NCBI GenBank assembly: GCA_029432775.1
Contig: JAROAZ010000001.1
Location: forward strand, 310,001 to 374,000
Direction: 5' to 3'
DNA: 64,000 nucleotides
Source of the DNA: Pontiellaceae bacterium B12227
Lineage (GTDB): Bacteria; Verrucomicrobiota; Kiritimatiellia; Kiritimatiellales; Pontiellaceae
Shown here: positions 54,501-63,359 of the stretch, in pieces
How positions within the stretch are numbered: position 1 is the first letter of the stretch
Layout: each line of letters begins with the position of its first letter
The notes under the pieces: generated by a model
The model's database searches: none
Seen by the model: the letters and a program-made list of their open reading frames with translations, nothing else
What the model was told of the DNA's origin: nothing
Translations under genes and position numbers: made by a program

Positions 54501-57089
54501 GTGAAGCGATACGGTTTCATAGGTCTGCAGAAAGAAACCCGCCAATCCATGGCCGGGTTCATGGCCTGCGTCCTCGCCCTATCGACGGCCGCCTCCGCCG
54601 CCTTTGAATTCACACAGTCCAGCGAACCGCTTACCTTCTTCACCCTCAACAGCGACCACGAAGGCGGCTCAATGGTGACCAGCCAAACGGCGTCCCTCAC
54701 GTTGCAAGGCTACCGCTTCGCCTATTGGAAACTCGACGGCGTGCCACAGCGCGGCTCCCTGGGCAATGCATACAACCCCTTCTCATTTATCATCACGCAC
54801 AACACCGAGGCCAGCGCCGTCTACCTGCTGGAATGGCAGGACAACAATACGAACAGTCTGCCCGATTGGTGGGAATGGAATGTCCAAGGCGAATTGGTGA
54901 ACGACCCCATTGCCGATACCGACGGCGATGGATTCATCCTGGCAGAGGAATACCGGCGAGACACCAACCCACGCATATCCGACCAGATTGTCGACGCCGG
55001 TTTTTCTATGGGACTATCGAAAACAGCCTTGTTGATTACAGACACCAACTTTACCACCTACTCGATCAGCAGCGATCCACCGGGATACCTGCCAACAGCC
55101 GAAGGAGCTACAAACCGGGCAAGCATTATGATGCAGGCAGACGCATATGGCATGATTGATGATATGCGGTTTGCCTGCTGGGAACTGAATGGCAACGTGG
55201 TAACCGATGCCCTTGGGCGCGCGGTCTCAAGCCTGGAATTTTCCGTGCAGAACGACGACCAACTTGTTGCCCGGTATCTACCGCAGTGGCAGGACGACAA
55301 TACGAATGGCCTGCCCGACTGGTGGGAATGGAACTCCGCCGGAAAACTCGTGAACGACACCTCCTCCGATACAGACAGCGACGGGTTCAGTCTGGCCGAG
55401 GAATACCGGCGCGACACCAACCCACATATGAGAGACCAGCTTTGGGAAGGTGGCAACAGCCTTGCATGCTCTGCCAACTACGTGATCATTGTTAACACGA
55501 ACTTCGCAACAGTATCCATTGAAAGCCAGCCCCCCGGACTGGTCGAACCCCGGCAGTTCACCACAAACAGGAATGCCCAAATCGCCCTGACGAATGACTA
55601 TACGACCGGCAACTTTCACTTTTGCCACTGGAAGGTCAACGGAACCATCCAAACCGACCCAACAGGAAGAGCTGTCGAAAACACAACCTTCACTCTGCAA
55701 AGCAACACGATTGCACAGGCGTTATATGTCAACCAGGACGCGGACTCCGATAACGACGGGGTGGCCGACTGGTTTGAATACCATTTCACCGGAGATCTTT
55801 CATCCACGTCTAACGCAGATGGGGATGCAGACGGCTTCGGTCTGGAAACGGAATATGGAAGGGACTATCATGCAGGTCTGGTGGACGAACTGCGCGATGG
55901 CGGCATTAGCCATCTTTTCCACGACGCCCTGGTCATCATGAACACCAATCTGACCACTTACTCGATCTGTAGCGATCCGCCGGGATATGTGCCTGCGGCC
56001 AGCGGGATCACCAACCGGGGAACCGTCATCGCCCAGCAAGATATTTACGGCACGGACAGCGACATGCGGTTCGCCTGCTGGGAGCTGAACGGCAACATCC
56101 TGACCGATGCCCTTGGCCGCGCCGTTTCCGGCTTGGAATTCACCGTGCAGAGCCAAGACCTACTCGTTGCCCGGTATCTACCGCAGTGGCAGGACAGTAA
56201 CACAAACGGACTGCCCGATTGGTGGGAATGGAATATCACCGGCGGGCTGGTGCCCGACACTTCCGCCGACACGGATGGCGATGGGCTGAGTCTAGAAGAA
56301 GAATACCGGCGCGACACCAACCCTCTGGTGGCCGACCAGGTTTGGGACGGAGGCATCAGCACCGCCTATTCCGAAGAAACCCCATTGTCTTTTGCTTTTT
56401 TCATCCGCACCGAAAACGTACTGATCGATGGCATTACTTCCAATTTTTTCACAAAGGTTCCTCCCGGCATGGGCACACTTATCTTCGACGCAAACTCCCA
56501 CCCAGCTCTGGGCGACTGGGACGGCGACGGCGACCTCGACCTCTTTGTCGGCGGCCGCAACGGAGTGATGCGTATATTTGAAAATGCTGGCTCTCCTCTG
56601 ATCATGAATCTCGTTGAACAAACCACCAATATTTCAACTATTTCTTTTGCCTGGACGAACATCACCAATCCTGCCCCTGCATTGGGTGACTGGTCGGGCG
56701 ATGGGCTAACCGACCTGGCGATCGGAGGCGATACGAATGTAATCCAGCTGATTCCTTCAGATGGCTCATGGACAGAAAGTCCGTCCCGGATTATTGAGCT
56801 ACAGATATCTTCAGCAACAGCCATTCCAGCCTTTGGAAAAATTGATGCCGATCCTCTCGTTGATCTGCTGGTGCTGACGGACTCCGGAGAAGTGGACTTT
56901 TTTCCAAATACCGGAAACTCAGAAAATCCTTACTTTGAGAGCGCATTTACATCAAATTTACTGGGAATAGTTGTTCCGGATGCTGTAGGTTTAACTACGG
57001 CAGACGTTAATGAAGATGAAATTACTGACATTCTGGTGTCTGACCAATATGGGAATATCTGGGAATTCCACGGGAGAGCGAGTCAATGA
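54501..57089 (+). CDS. secreted tandem-repeat / FG-GAP protein (cassette 3)
   Basis: The 862-residue protein starts at a GTG after GGGAATGAT. A signal peptide (about residues 17-34) is followed by four units. Each has an InlB-like segment (MRFACWELNGNVVTDALGRAV) and a Ca-type motif (DNTNGLPDWWEWN...DTDGDGFILAEEYRRDTNP). The C-terminal FG-GAP region (LGDWDGDGDLDLFVGG, LGDWSGDGLTDLAIGGDTN) ends IWEFHGRASQ, as in cassettes 1 and 2. The last codons overlap the caspase-like gene start by 4 bases (ATGA), so the two products are made together. It is likely a surface scaffold partner of the caspase-like protein. Confidence 0.8.
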   Translation: MKRYGFIGLQKETRQSMAGFMACVLALSTAASAAFEFTQSSEPLTFFTLNSDHEGGSMVTSQTASLTLQGYRFAYWKLDGVPQRGSLGNAYNPFSFIITHNTEASAVYLLEWQDNNTNSLPDWWEWNVQGELVNDPIADTDGDGFILAEEYRRDTNPRISDQIVDAGFSMGLSKTALLITDTNFTTYSISSDPPGYLPTAEGATNRASIMMQADAYGMIDDMRFACWELNGNVVTDALGRAVSSLEFSVQNDDQLVARYLPQWQDDNTNGLPDWWEWNSAGKLVNDTSSDTDSDGFSLAEEYRRDTNPHMRDQLWEGGNSLACSANYVIIVNTNFATVSIESQPPGLVEPRQFTTNRNAQIALTNDYTTGNFHFCHWKVNGTIQTDPTGRAVENTTFTLQSNTIAQALYVNQDADSDNDGVADWFEYHFTGDLSSTSNADGDADGFGLETEYGRDYHAGLVDELRDGGISHLFHDALVIMNTNLTTYSICSDPPGYVPAASGITNRGTVIAQQDIYGTDSDMRFACWELNGNILTDALGRAVSGLEFTVQSQDLLVARYLPQWQDSNTNGLPDWWEWNITGGLVPDTSADTDGDGLSLEEEYRRDTNPLVADQVWDGGISTAYSEETPLSFAFFIRTENVLIDGITSNFFTKVPPGMGTLIFDANSHPALGDWDGDGDLDLFVGGRNGVMRIFENAGSPLIMNLVEQTTNISTISFAWTNITNPAPALGDWSGDGLTDLAIGGDTNVIQLIPSDGSWTESPSRIIELQISSATAIPAFGKIDADPLVDLLVLTDSGEVDFFPNTGNSENPYFESAFTSNLLGIVVPDAVGLTTADVNEDEITDILVSDQYGNIWEFHGRASQ

Positions 57090-60000
57090 AAACGGGCAAC
57101 TTCATTTTAAGTCGAGAATCGTGGCGAGCCCTTGTCCTCCTGATGACTGTCATATCCATCCTATACACTCCGCTCGCCTTCGGTGCTGATTTCACGTTAA
57201 AGAGTAAAATTTACGCGGGCACTTATAGTGGTTTTGCAGATCGGTTAACAATTACTTCCGGAGATATCGATGGTGATGGCGATCCGGATATTATCGGTGG
57301 TTTTGCTCAGGGAGGATTGGTTTACCTCCGCAATCCGGAACACCACCTTGCGGTTTCCCCTCCCAGTGCAACCGTTGTTGCGGGAGAGCCGGTCAGTTTT
57401 TCCGTATTGAATGCTCCAGAAACAATAACCTGGTCGATCGTTCAAAATGCAAGTTCAGGCTCCATCGGTTCTGCTAATGGCGTTTTTGTTTCAGGGCCAA
57501 CGCACGGAAGTTTCGACATCATTGAAGCACGAACCGAAGACGGAGTTTATGGTCGCGCGTATGTGAATGTAATCGGGTTGGATGATGTCAGCTCGGCCGG
57601 CAAAGCCATCATCGTGGCGGGAGGTAAAAGCCTCAGCGATCCGGTCTGGCCTACCAGCGACTATCTGGCCGATCTGGCCTACTCCACACTGCGCTACCGG
57701 GGATTCTCCAGAGACAACCTGCAATACCTTTCCTTCGGCCCCGATAACGATGTGGACAACAACGGAATACTCGATGACATCGACGGCTTCTGCGACCTTT
57801 ACTCTGTCAGCAATGCCATTACTCAATGGGCCATAGATGCCCAACGCCTGTTTGTCTATCTGACCGACCACGGCGGGGATTCCTCAGGAGCCGGCTACTT
57901 CCGACTGAACACAAGCGAACTGCTGACGGCCTACCAACTGGATCTCTGGTTGGATGCCCTTCAGGATGCCACAGATATGGACGTGACTGTGGTTATCGAC
58001 AGTTGCTACTCCGGCAGCTTTATTGACGAGTTAACCTATTCCGGTATCGCCGACCGCCTGATCGTCACCTCGTGCGGCGAAAATGAACTGACCTATTTCC
58101 TCGCAGGCGGTGCAATCAGCTTTTCTGATGTATTCTTCCATGGCCTGATGCAGGGCTTCGACGTCAACGTGGCCTCTGGATTAGGGGCGGATGCTATGAG
58201 CAGTTATCAAACTGTCCAACTGAGTGGAGACGGCGGAGATCTGGGCGGCGATACACTCGGAGCGTCCTTCATTGTCGGCCGTGATTTTCCAACCATTGGA
58301 AACGTAACGGAAAATCAGATACTTACCGGAGAAACAGAGGCCACCCTTTGGGTGGAGGAAATTAGTTCTTCATATCCCATTGAACGCGCGTGGTGCTCCA
58401 TTTTTGAGCCCAACCACAGTCCCGATACGAACTCAGCTCTGCCCGTCATCGATATCCCCGAAGTTGATTTAACCTATAATGCTTCATTGAGGCGGTACGA
58501 AGCCGACATTGCAGGCTTCACAGAAAATGGTACTTACCAGATTCGCTATTACGCCGAAGACATCTGGGGCGGGGTATCCTATCCAAGGCAGAGTTTTGTG
58601 ACCCAGGCGGGTTACGATGAAAAAATCATCATCGTTGCCGGTGGTGACACCAACATTCCATACTGGAGCAGCATTAATAATATGGCAAATATTGCTTACT
58701 CCACCGCCGCTTCCCGCCACCTCAGCAGCAACAGTATCTACTATATCTGCTCAGATCCAGCAGTTGACGTGGATGGCGACAACATCAGCGATGTCGATGC
58801 CCTCCCCTCCGGCACAGCCATTAGCAATGCCATCAGCGGATGGGCTGCCGGCACCGATAAACTCACCGTCTACATCGCGGCTGATTATCAGACCAACCAC
58901 TGTCACCTGAGTGCGACGGAAACCCTAACCGCCACCGATCTCGACTCCTGGCTCGATGACTTCCAAAGCTCGGACCAGGCGGTGAATGTCATCATGGATT
59001 TCGACAACTGCGGCAGCTTTGTTCCCGAGCTTACACCTCCAGCAAACAAAGAACGTATTGCCATTGCCAGTACCTCAAGTTATTCACTCGCGATGAAGGA
59101 AGCCAATGGCTGGCTCAGCTTTTCGCAGAGCTTCTTCAGCCACATTCTGAACGGCGAAACGATCGGCACGGCCTATGTACGAGCAAAGCGCAACGTACGT
59201 TTGGCATCCGGCCGTTTGCGCCAACGCAGCATGCTTGACGATACCGGAGATGGCCTGGCATCCAAATATGACGGAAATATTGCAGGCGAGCGATACATCG
59301 GTCCGGCCTTCCTGACGGGCGATGATATTCCATTCATCGGCACCGTCATGCCCGATATGGTCCTGCCGAACACCAGCAACCTGGTCCTCTGGGCCTCGAA
59401 CGTTTCAGATGTTGACGGAATTTCCAATGTCTGGTGCATGGTCACTACGCCCGAGTTTGATGGCACCAATGGGATTGTAGAACTCGCCCTCGACTACAAC
59501 GACGGAATGAACCGCCACGAAACCGAATGGAACGGCTTCACCACACCCGGATCCTACACACTGACCTTCTTTGCCATGGATCTCACAGGTGAGGTCTCTT
59601 CGCCAGCCCAGGCCATGGTCTACAGTGCAGATGCATTCGAAAATGACGATTCGTATGATACCGCTACCCCGATCTATATCGGCGAACCGCAACTCCATAC
59701 CTTCCACTCCGCCGATGACGAAGACTGGGTAAAATTCTTCGCGCAGTCCGGAACAGTCTACGACATCATTGCCGACCAGCTCGGAACAAACATCGACATC
59801 AGGTTGGATGTCTACTACGAACCCTTTGTCGGCCCCGTCACCAACGTAGACCCAAACATCGACGATGCTTGGGATGGTGCCGGAGAATACGAAGAGGCCC
59901 TTGTTGCAATTACGACCAATTCACTAATGGAAACGGGTGTCTACTACATTCGCATCAGCTCGGCCAACACCAACATGTGGGGCCAGCAAAGCGAATACGA

Positions 60001-61009
60001 CATCGAACTCTTCAACCCGTCCGGTGCGCCGGGAAGCCTGCTCGTTGTGGCCTTCGACAAAAAGTCCGGCCAGCCACCTCCGGGAGCCGTGGCCATCGTC
60101 GATGGTGTAAGCAAGACCTTCAATGGTTCAACAAGTGTTTCCTTCACCGGCCTATCGAACGGCGTGCACACCATAGAAGTTCCGACAGTGAATGGCTATA
60201 TGCCAGAACTCGATCCAAACACAGAAAATGCCGTTTATAACACCGCAAGCTGGTACGGTAACCCGAAGGAAAAAGAGATCATCGAAGACCTCTGGCAACA
60301 GGCAGTCTTCCAGTTTGTTCCAATGATCCGTGTCGAGGGTCAACTACGAGATGGGACCACGGGAGGTATGATCGAAGGTGCGGCGATCAGCTTCAGCGGA
60401 ATCGTTCCGCCGCTAACCAATACAGTCAACGGCTTCCCGGACAACGCAACCTACAAGGAACTCTGGCACACCGAAACCGATGGCCACTTCCCAGCCAATA
60501 CCTGGTTGATCAGCTCCGACTGGAGCCTGCATATCAGCAAGCCGGGTTTCCCGGGCCTCACCTGGTCATCGGCTATCACCAATACGGCTGCCGGCGATGT
60601 GATTGACCTCGGCACACTCACCCTCTCTCCTTACGATGCCAACACCAACGGCCTCGGTGACCAGTGGGAAATTGACAACCTGATCACCGACCCATTTGAC
60701 GACCCGGACGGCGATGGACTCGACAACCTGAGCGAGTACTACTGCGGCACCGATCCCTCTGACCCCTACAGTCTGCTCGAACTGATCGGTGCCGGTCAGG
60801 ACACCTCTAACGGATTCACGCTGTACTGGTCTTCAATTCCCGGGCGAACGTACGCCATCGCAAGTCAACCCTCGCTATTGACCAATCAATGGACTCAGAT
60901 CTCCCCAAGTAGGGAAGCCGAAGCGGGGCAGACTGAAATGCAATGGACAGACCCCGGGGGATCTGAATCATCAAATAAATTTTATAAGGTGCAGCTGATC
61001 ACACACTGA
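57086..61009 (+). CDS. secreted protein with tandem caspase-like domains (cassette 3)
   Basis: The 1,307-residue protein has a signal peptide, a short FG-GAP-like start (GDIDGDGDPDIIGGF), then an Ig-like linker. Caspase-like domain 1 (about 172-405) has H262 (YLTDHGG) and C307 (DSCYSG), a complete dyad of clan CD (C13/C14-like). Domain 2 (about 510-745) has YIAADYQ in place of the His and C642 (FDNCG), so it looks inactive. A PPC-like domain (about 850-975), regulatory-like beta domains and a Ca-type tail ending FYKVQLITH follow. The whole is parallel to the 3' half of the 33,010 protein but lacks beta-helices, PKD and the dockerin-like part. Substrate and trigger are unknown; secretion is predicted. 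Confidence 0.85.
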   Translation: MKTGNFILSRESWRALVLLMTVISILYTPLAFGADFTLKSKIYAGTYSGFADRLTITSGDIDGDGDPDIIGGFAQGGLVYLRNPEHHLAVSPPSATVVAGEPVSFSVLNAPETITWSIVQNASSGSIGSANGVFVSGPTHGSFDIIEARTEDGVYGRAYVNVIGLDDVSSAGKAIIVAGGKSLSDPVWPTSDYLADLAYSTLRYRGFSRDNLQYLSFGPDNDVDNNGILDDIDGFCDLYSVSNAITQWAIDAQRLFVYLTDHGGDSSGAGYFRLNTSELLTAYQLDLWLDALQDATDMDVTVVIDSCYSGSFIDELTYSGIADRLIVTSCGENELTYFLAGGAISFSDVFFHGLMQGFDVNVASGLGADAMSSYQTVQLSGDGGDLGGDTLGASFIVGRDFPTIGNVTENQILTGETEATLWVEEISSSYPIERAWCSIFEPNHSPDTNSALPVIDIPEVDLTYNASLRRYEADIAGFTENGTYQIRYYAEDIWGGVSYPRQSFVTQAGYDEKIIIVAGGDTNIPYWSSINNMANIAYSTAASRHLSSNSIYYICSDPAVDVDGDNISDVDALPSGTAISNAISGWAAGTDKLTVYIAADYQTNHCHLSATETLTATDLDSWLDDFQSSDQAVNVIMDFDNCGSFVPELTPPANKERIAIASTSSYSLAMKEANGWLSFSQSFFSHILNGETIGTAYVRAKRNVRLASGRLRQRSMLDDTGDGLASKYDGNIAGERYIGPAFLTGDDIPFIGTVMPDMVLPNTSNLVLWASNVSDVDGISNVWCMVTTPEFDGTNGIVELALDYNDGMNRHETEWNGFTTPGSYTLTFFAMDLTGEVSSPAQAMVYSADAFENDDSYDTATPIYIGEPQLHTFHSADDEDWVKFFAQSGTVYDIIADQLGTNIDIRLDVYYEPFVGPVTNVDPNIDDAWDGAGEYEEALVAITTNSLMETGVYYIRISSANTNMWGQQSEYDIELFNPSGAPGSLLVVAFDKKSGQPPPGAVAIVDGVSKTFNGSTSVSFTGLSNGVHTIEVPTVNGYMPELDPNTENAVYNTASWYGNPKEKEIIEDLWQQAVFQFVPMIRVEGQLRDGTTGGMIEGAAISFSGIVPPLTNTVNGFPDNATYKELWHTETDGHFPANTWLISSDWSLHISKPGFPGLTWSSAITNTAAGDVIDLGTLTLSPYDANTNGLGDQWEIDNLITDPFDDPDGDGLDNLSEYYCGTDPSDPYSLLELIGAGQDTSNGFTLYWSSIPGRTYAIASQPSLLTNQWTQISPSREAEAGQTEMQWTDPGGSESSNKFYKVQLITH
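58287..58301. repeat. TTCCAA-CCA-TTGGAA dispersed palindrome
   Basis: Exact copy just after caspase-like domain 1 (F-P-T-I-G). The homologous place in the giant gene (about 38,667) has only the left arm (TTCCAAGGGTTGGTC). Confidence 0.85.
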
Positions 61010-61153
61010 TTTTTCGCGAAGCTTTCAGCGGCATGCAAAGAGCGTTCCTGCGCCAACCCGCGCGTTTTTCTTCGGCTGCCGTTTCCATTCACGCGCAGAC
61101 TTGCGCTGAAGATCCAAAGTAACGGGAACAAGGCTGAATGCACACCGCTTCCC

Positions 61154-61197
61154 GGAAACCGATGGCTCAGCTTTCGCTATAGGTGTCATCGGTTTCC
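61154..61197. other. 11-bp perfect inverted repeat across the sulfatase stop codon
   Basis: GGAAACCGATG (61,154-61,164) and CATCGGTTTCC (61,187-61,197) are perfectly complementary with a 22-base loop containing the stop codon of the sulfatase gene. There is no T-run. It may stabilise the mRNA end or act as a weak terminator between the convergent caspase-like and sulfatase genes. Confidence 0.5.
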
Positions 61198-62576
61198 TTG
61201 AGCCAGTCGGCAAAAAGCTTTCGATGGGCCTTCAGGACCTCGAGATATTCCGGATCATTCGCCAGGTTTCTGGTTTCGCCGGGATCCTTGATCATATGAA
61301 ATAACTGCTCGCGGTTTTCGCCTTTACTCCACAGGTGATATTTATATTTCGGGGTACGCACCGAGCGGCCATCAATTTCATCTTTTTTAGAAATTCGGAC
61401 TTCGGCTTCCGTCACCACATATTTATGCGTCGGTGCTTTGCTGTTTTTGTCGAAGACAAACGGCAATGCGCTCTTCCCGAAGTAAGGTCCTACGGGCATC
61501 TCCACACCGGCAATCTCGGAGATAGTGGGCATCAGGTCGATTCCGATAGAAATCAACCGATCGTCCGTTTCGTTCTTTCGCCCCTTACCGGGATAGCTGA
61601 TGATGAACGGCGCCCGGCAGGATTCCTCGTAGAGGACGGATTTCTGGTGCCAGCGATGCGCGCCGTAGCCATCGCCATGGTCGCTGGAAAAAATGACGAC
61701 GGTGTTTTTATCCAACCCGTTATCTTCCAATGATTGGAGAACCTCCCCGATATGCCCGTCCACCATTTCCACCAACCGGTTATAGGCCCAGCGATATTGG
61801 CGCCAATCATCCTCATCAAAATCCATCGCCATCATCTGGGCATTCGGAACGCCTTTACTGATTAAGCCCCGTCGGATTTCCACCGCTTCTGATTCATCGC
61901 CGTTAATTGCATAATTCTCCGGAAGCGGTGGGCATTCCGTTAGGGAAGGATCGGTATCCACTTCCCCATTCTTCATATTGATGCCCTCAGTCCGTCCGGC
62001 TTTTTTACGGCCCCACTCACAGATATCGTGTGGATTGTAATAAGAAACGACTGCGAAGAAGGGTTTCTTACGATCCCCGGAAAGAAACTCAATCGCATTT
62101 TCCGTCATCGACTTGTCTTTGCCGCCGGTATTGATATCGAAGCCGTGATATTTCGTGTCCTTGGTTGAAAAGGTCTGATCCTGAATATGCCACTTGCCGA
62201 AATAGGCTGTATCATATCCCGCCGCTTTGGCCTGGTTCCCTAAAGAGATCATCGGCTTATTATTCTCATCCGCCAGATGGCGCTGGCAAGGCAACCGCCC
62301 GGTATACATCGTGTAGCGTTCCGGCATGCAGACGGGATAGTTCACATAGGCATTCGGGAAGCGAACGCCTTTCTGGGCAATGGAATCCATCGCCGGCGTT
62401 TTTACATATTTTGATCCGGCACAGCTCATCACATCCGCAAACTGCTGATCGGTGGTAATGAAAAGAATATTGGGCTTATTGCCTGCGGCCGCGGCTTCCG
62501 CCTTGTTTAATACCCCTGCCGCCAGCATGGCTGTGGATCCCACTCTCAAAAAATCCCGTCTTCCAAAATTATTCAT
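61167..62576 (-). CDS. Tat-exported type I sulfatase
   Basis: The 469-residue enzyme has a Tat signal (GRRDFLRVGSTAM). It carries metal-binding FITTDQQ (D43), the formylglycine site C83-M-P-E-R87 with the TGR extension, GKWH, and the late SSDHGDGYGAH metal site. The fifth site residue Glu in CMPER differs from the usual Ser, but the C-x-P-x-R core is intact. A Cys-type sulfatase needs the formylglycine-generating enzyme, or an anaerobic maturase, elsewhere in the genome. It should remove sulfate esters from glycans. Its gene starts 2 bases after the esterase-like gene stop, so they are one operon on the minus strand. Confidence 0.9.
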   Translation of the reverse strand: MNNFGRRDFLRVGSTAMLAAGVLNKAEAAAAGNKPNILFITTDQQFADVMSCAGSKYVKTPAMDSIAQKGVRFPNAYVNYPVCMPERYTMYTGRLPCQRHLADENNKPMISLGNQAKAAGYDTAYFGKWHIQDQTFSTKDTKYHGFDINTGGKDKSMTENAIEFLSGDRKKPFFAVVSYYNPHDICEWGRKKAGRTEGINMKNGEVDTDPSLTECPPLPENYAINGDESEAVEIRRGLISKGVPNAQMMAMDFDEDDWRQYRWAYNRLVEMVDGHIGEVLQSLEDNGLDKNTVVIFSSDHGDGYGAHRWHQKSVLYEESCRAPFIISYPGKGRKNETDDRLISIGIDLMPTISEIAGVEMPVGPYFGKSALPFVFDKNSKAPTHKYVVTEAEVRISKKDEIDGRSVRTPKYKYHLWSKGENREQLFHMIKDPGETRNLANDPEYLEVLKAHRKLFADWLKETDDTYSES

Positions 62577-62578
62577 GC

Positions 62579-63349
62579 CTATTTATCCTGTTTCTGAAGT
62601 TTGATCATCTGTTCCGCAAAACGCTTTCCCAGTTCGCGCTGACTGGCCGAATCAAAGTGTGTACCGTCCTGCGTGATCAGGCCTTCCGATGAAGCGACAG
62701 CCGTATGGGGCACCACATTGGGGAGTTCGACAATTACCTGGTTGATTTTGCGCGGCTCCTTGCCGTCGCGATCATCCATCTCGACCAGCCCGGCCACAAA
62801 GGGAAGTTCCGGATCGCCGATCTCTTCACGCAGGCTGGCAATCAAGGCGGAGAGCCTTCCCATATACTTACCGGTGCGGCTTCCATCGGACTCTCCCTGA
62901 TGCCAGAGAATGCCTTTAACCGTCCCGCTTTTCTGCGCAATTTTCAGGCGCACCAACGTGTCGTCGTAAGGATGCACCGGCAGCTTCTTATGTTTAGCAC
63001 CCGGCACCCAGGCGGTAATTGAAGATCCACCAACCGCACATGGAATCAGGCCGATTTCCGCAGCAGGATCATGCTTTGCCATCATGATGCCAAAGGTCCG
63101 TCCCGACCCCACTCCGGCCACACTCTTATCGAAGTGAATCGGGTCCACCGCCGGCACCCATTCATTATCCTTATTCAGCGTAAACACCCGTTCCGGTTTT
63201 TCCCGGTCCTGCGCTTCCACCTTTCCACGCCCGGCCATATTCGACTGGCCGATCAGTAAGTATAAATCCATAGGCTTCCGTTCCGCGCCCAACGCCAACG
63301 ACGCACACGAAACTACAGCCAGCAATGACATCCCTAATTTAGTCTTCAT
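62579..63349 (-). CDS. secreted SGNH-type carbohydrate esterase, CE6/sialate O-acetylesterase-like
   Basis: The start is the ATG at 63,349; an upstream in-frame ATG would overlap the preceding gene. The 256-residue protein has a signal peptide (residues 1-21). It carries block I GQSNMAG (S36 nucleophile), the GGSSI segment, WHQGESDG (block III), and DGTHFDSASQRELG (catalytic Asp/His, block V). These fit CE6/DUF303 acetylesterases, which remove acetyl groups from xylan, sialic acid or algal glycans. It lies between a hydrolase and a sulfatase, 10 and 2 bases apart, so it probably deacetylates the same polysaccharide. Confidence 0.87.
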   Translation of the reverse strand: MKTKLGMSLLAVVSCASLALGAERKPMDLYLLIGQSNMAGRGKVEAQDREKPERVFTLNKDNEWVPAVDPIHFDKSVAGVGSGRTFGIMMAKHDPAAEIGLIPCAVGGSSITAWVPGAKHKKLPVHPYDDTLVRLKIAQKSGTVKGILWHQGESDGSRTGKYMGRLSALIASLREEIGDPELPFVAGLVEMDDRDGKEPRKINQVIVELPNVVPHTAVASSEGLITQDGTHFDSASQRELGKRFAEQMIKLQKQDK

Positions 63350-63359
63350 AGTTAATTTC

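Noticed and set aside
29513..61009. Reading the TIR, caspase and RyR genes as a known antiphage system
   Set aside because: The caspase-like proteins carry signal peptides and the TIR protein is membrane-bound. No nucleotide cyclase, STING, Argonaute or other diagnostic partner is present, so a defence label would be speculation.
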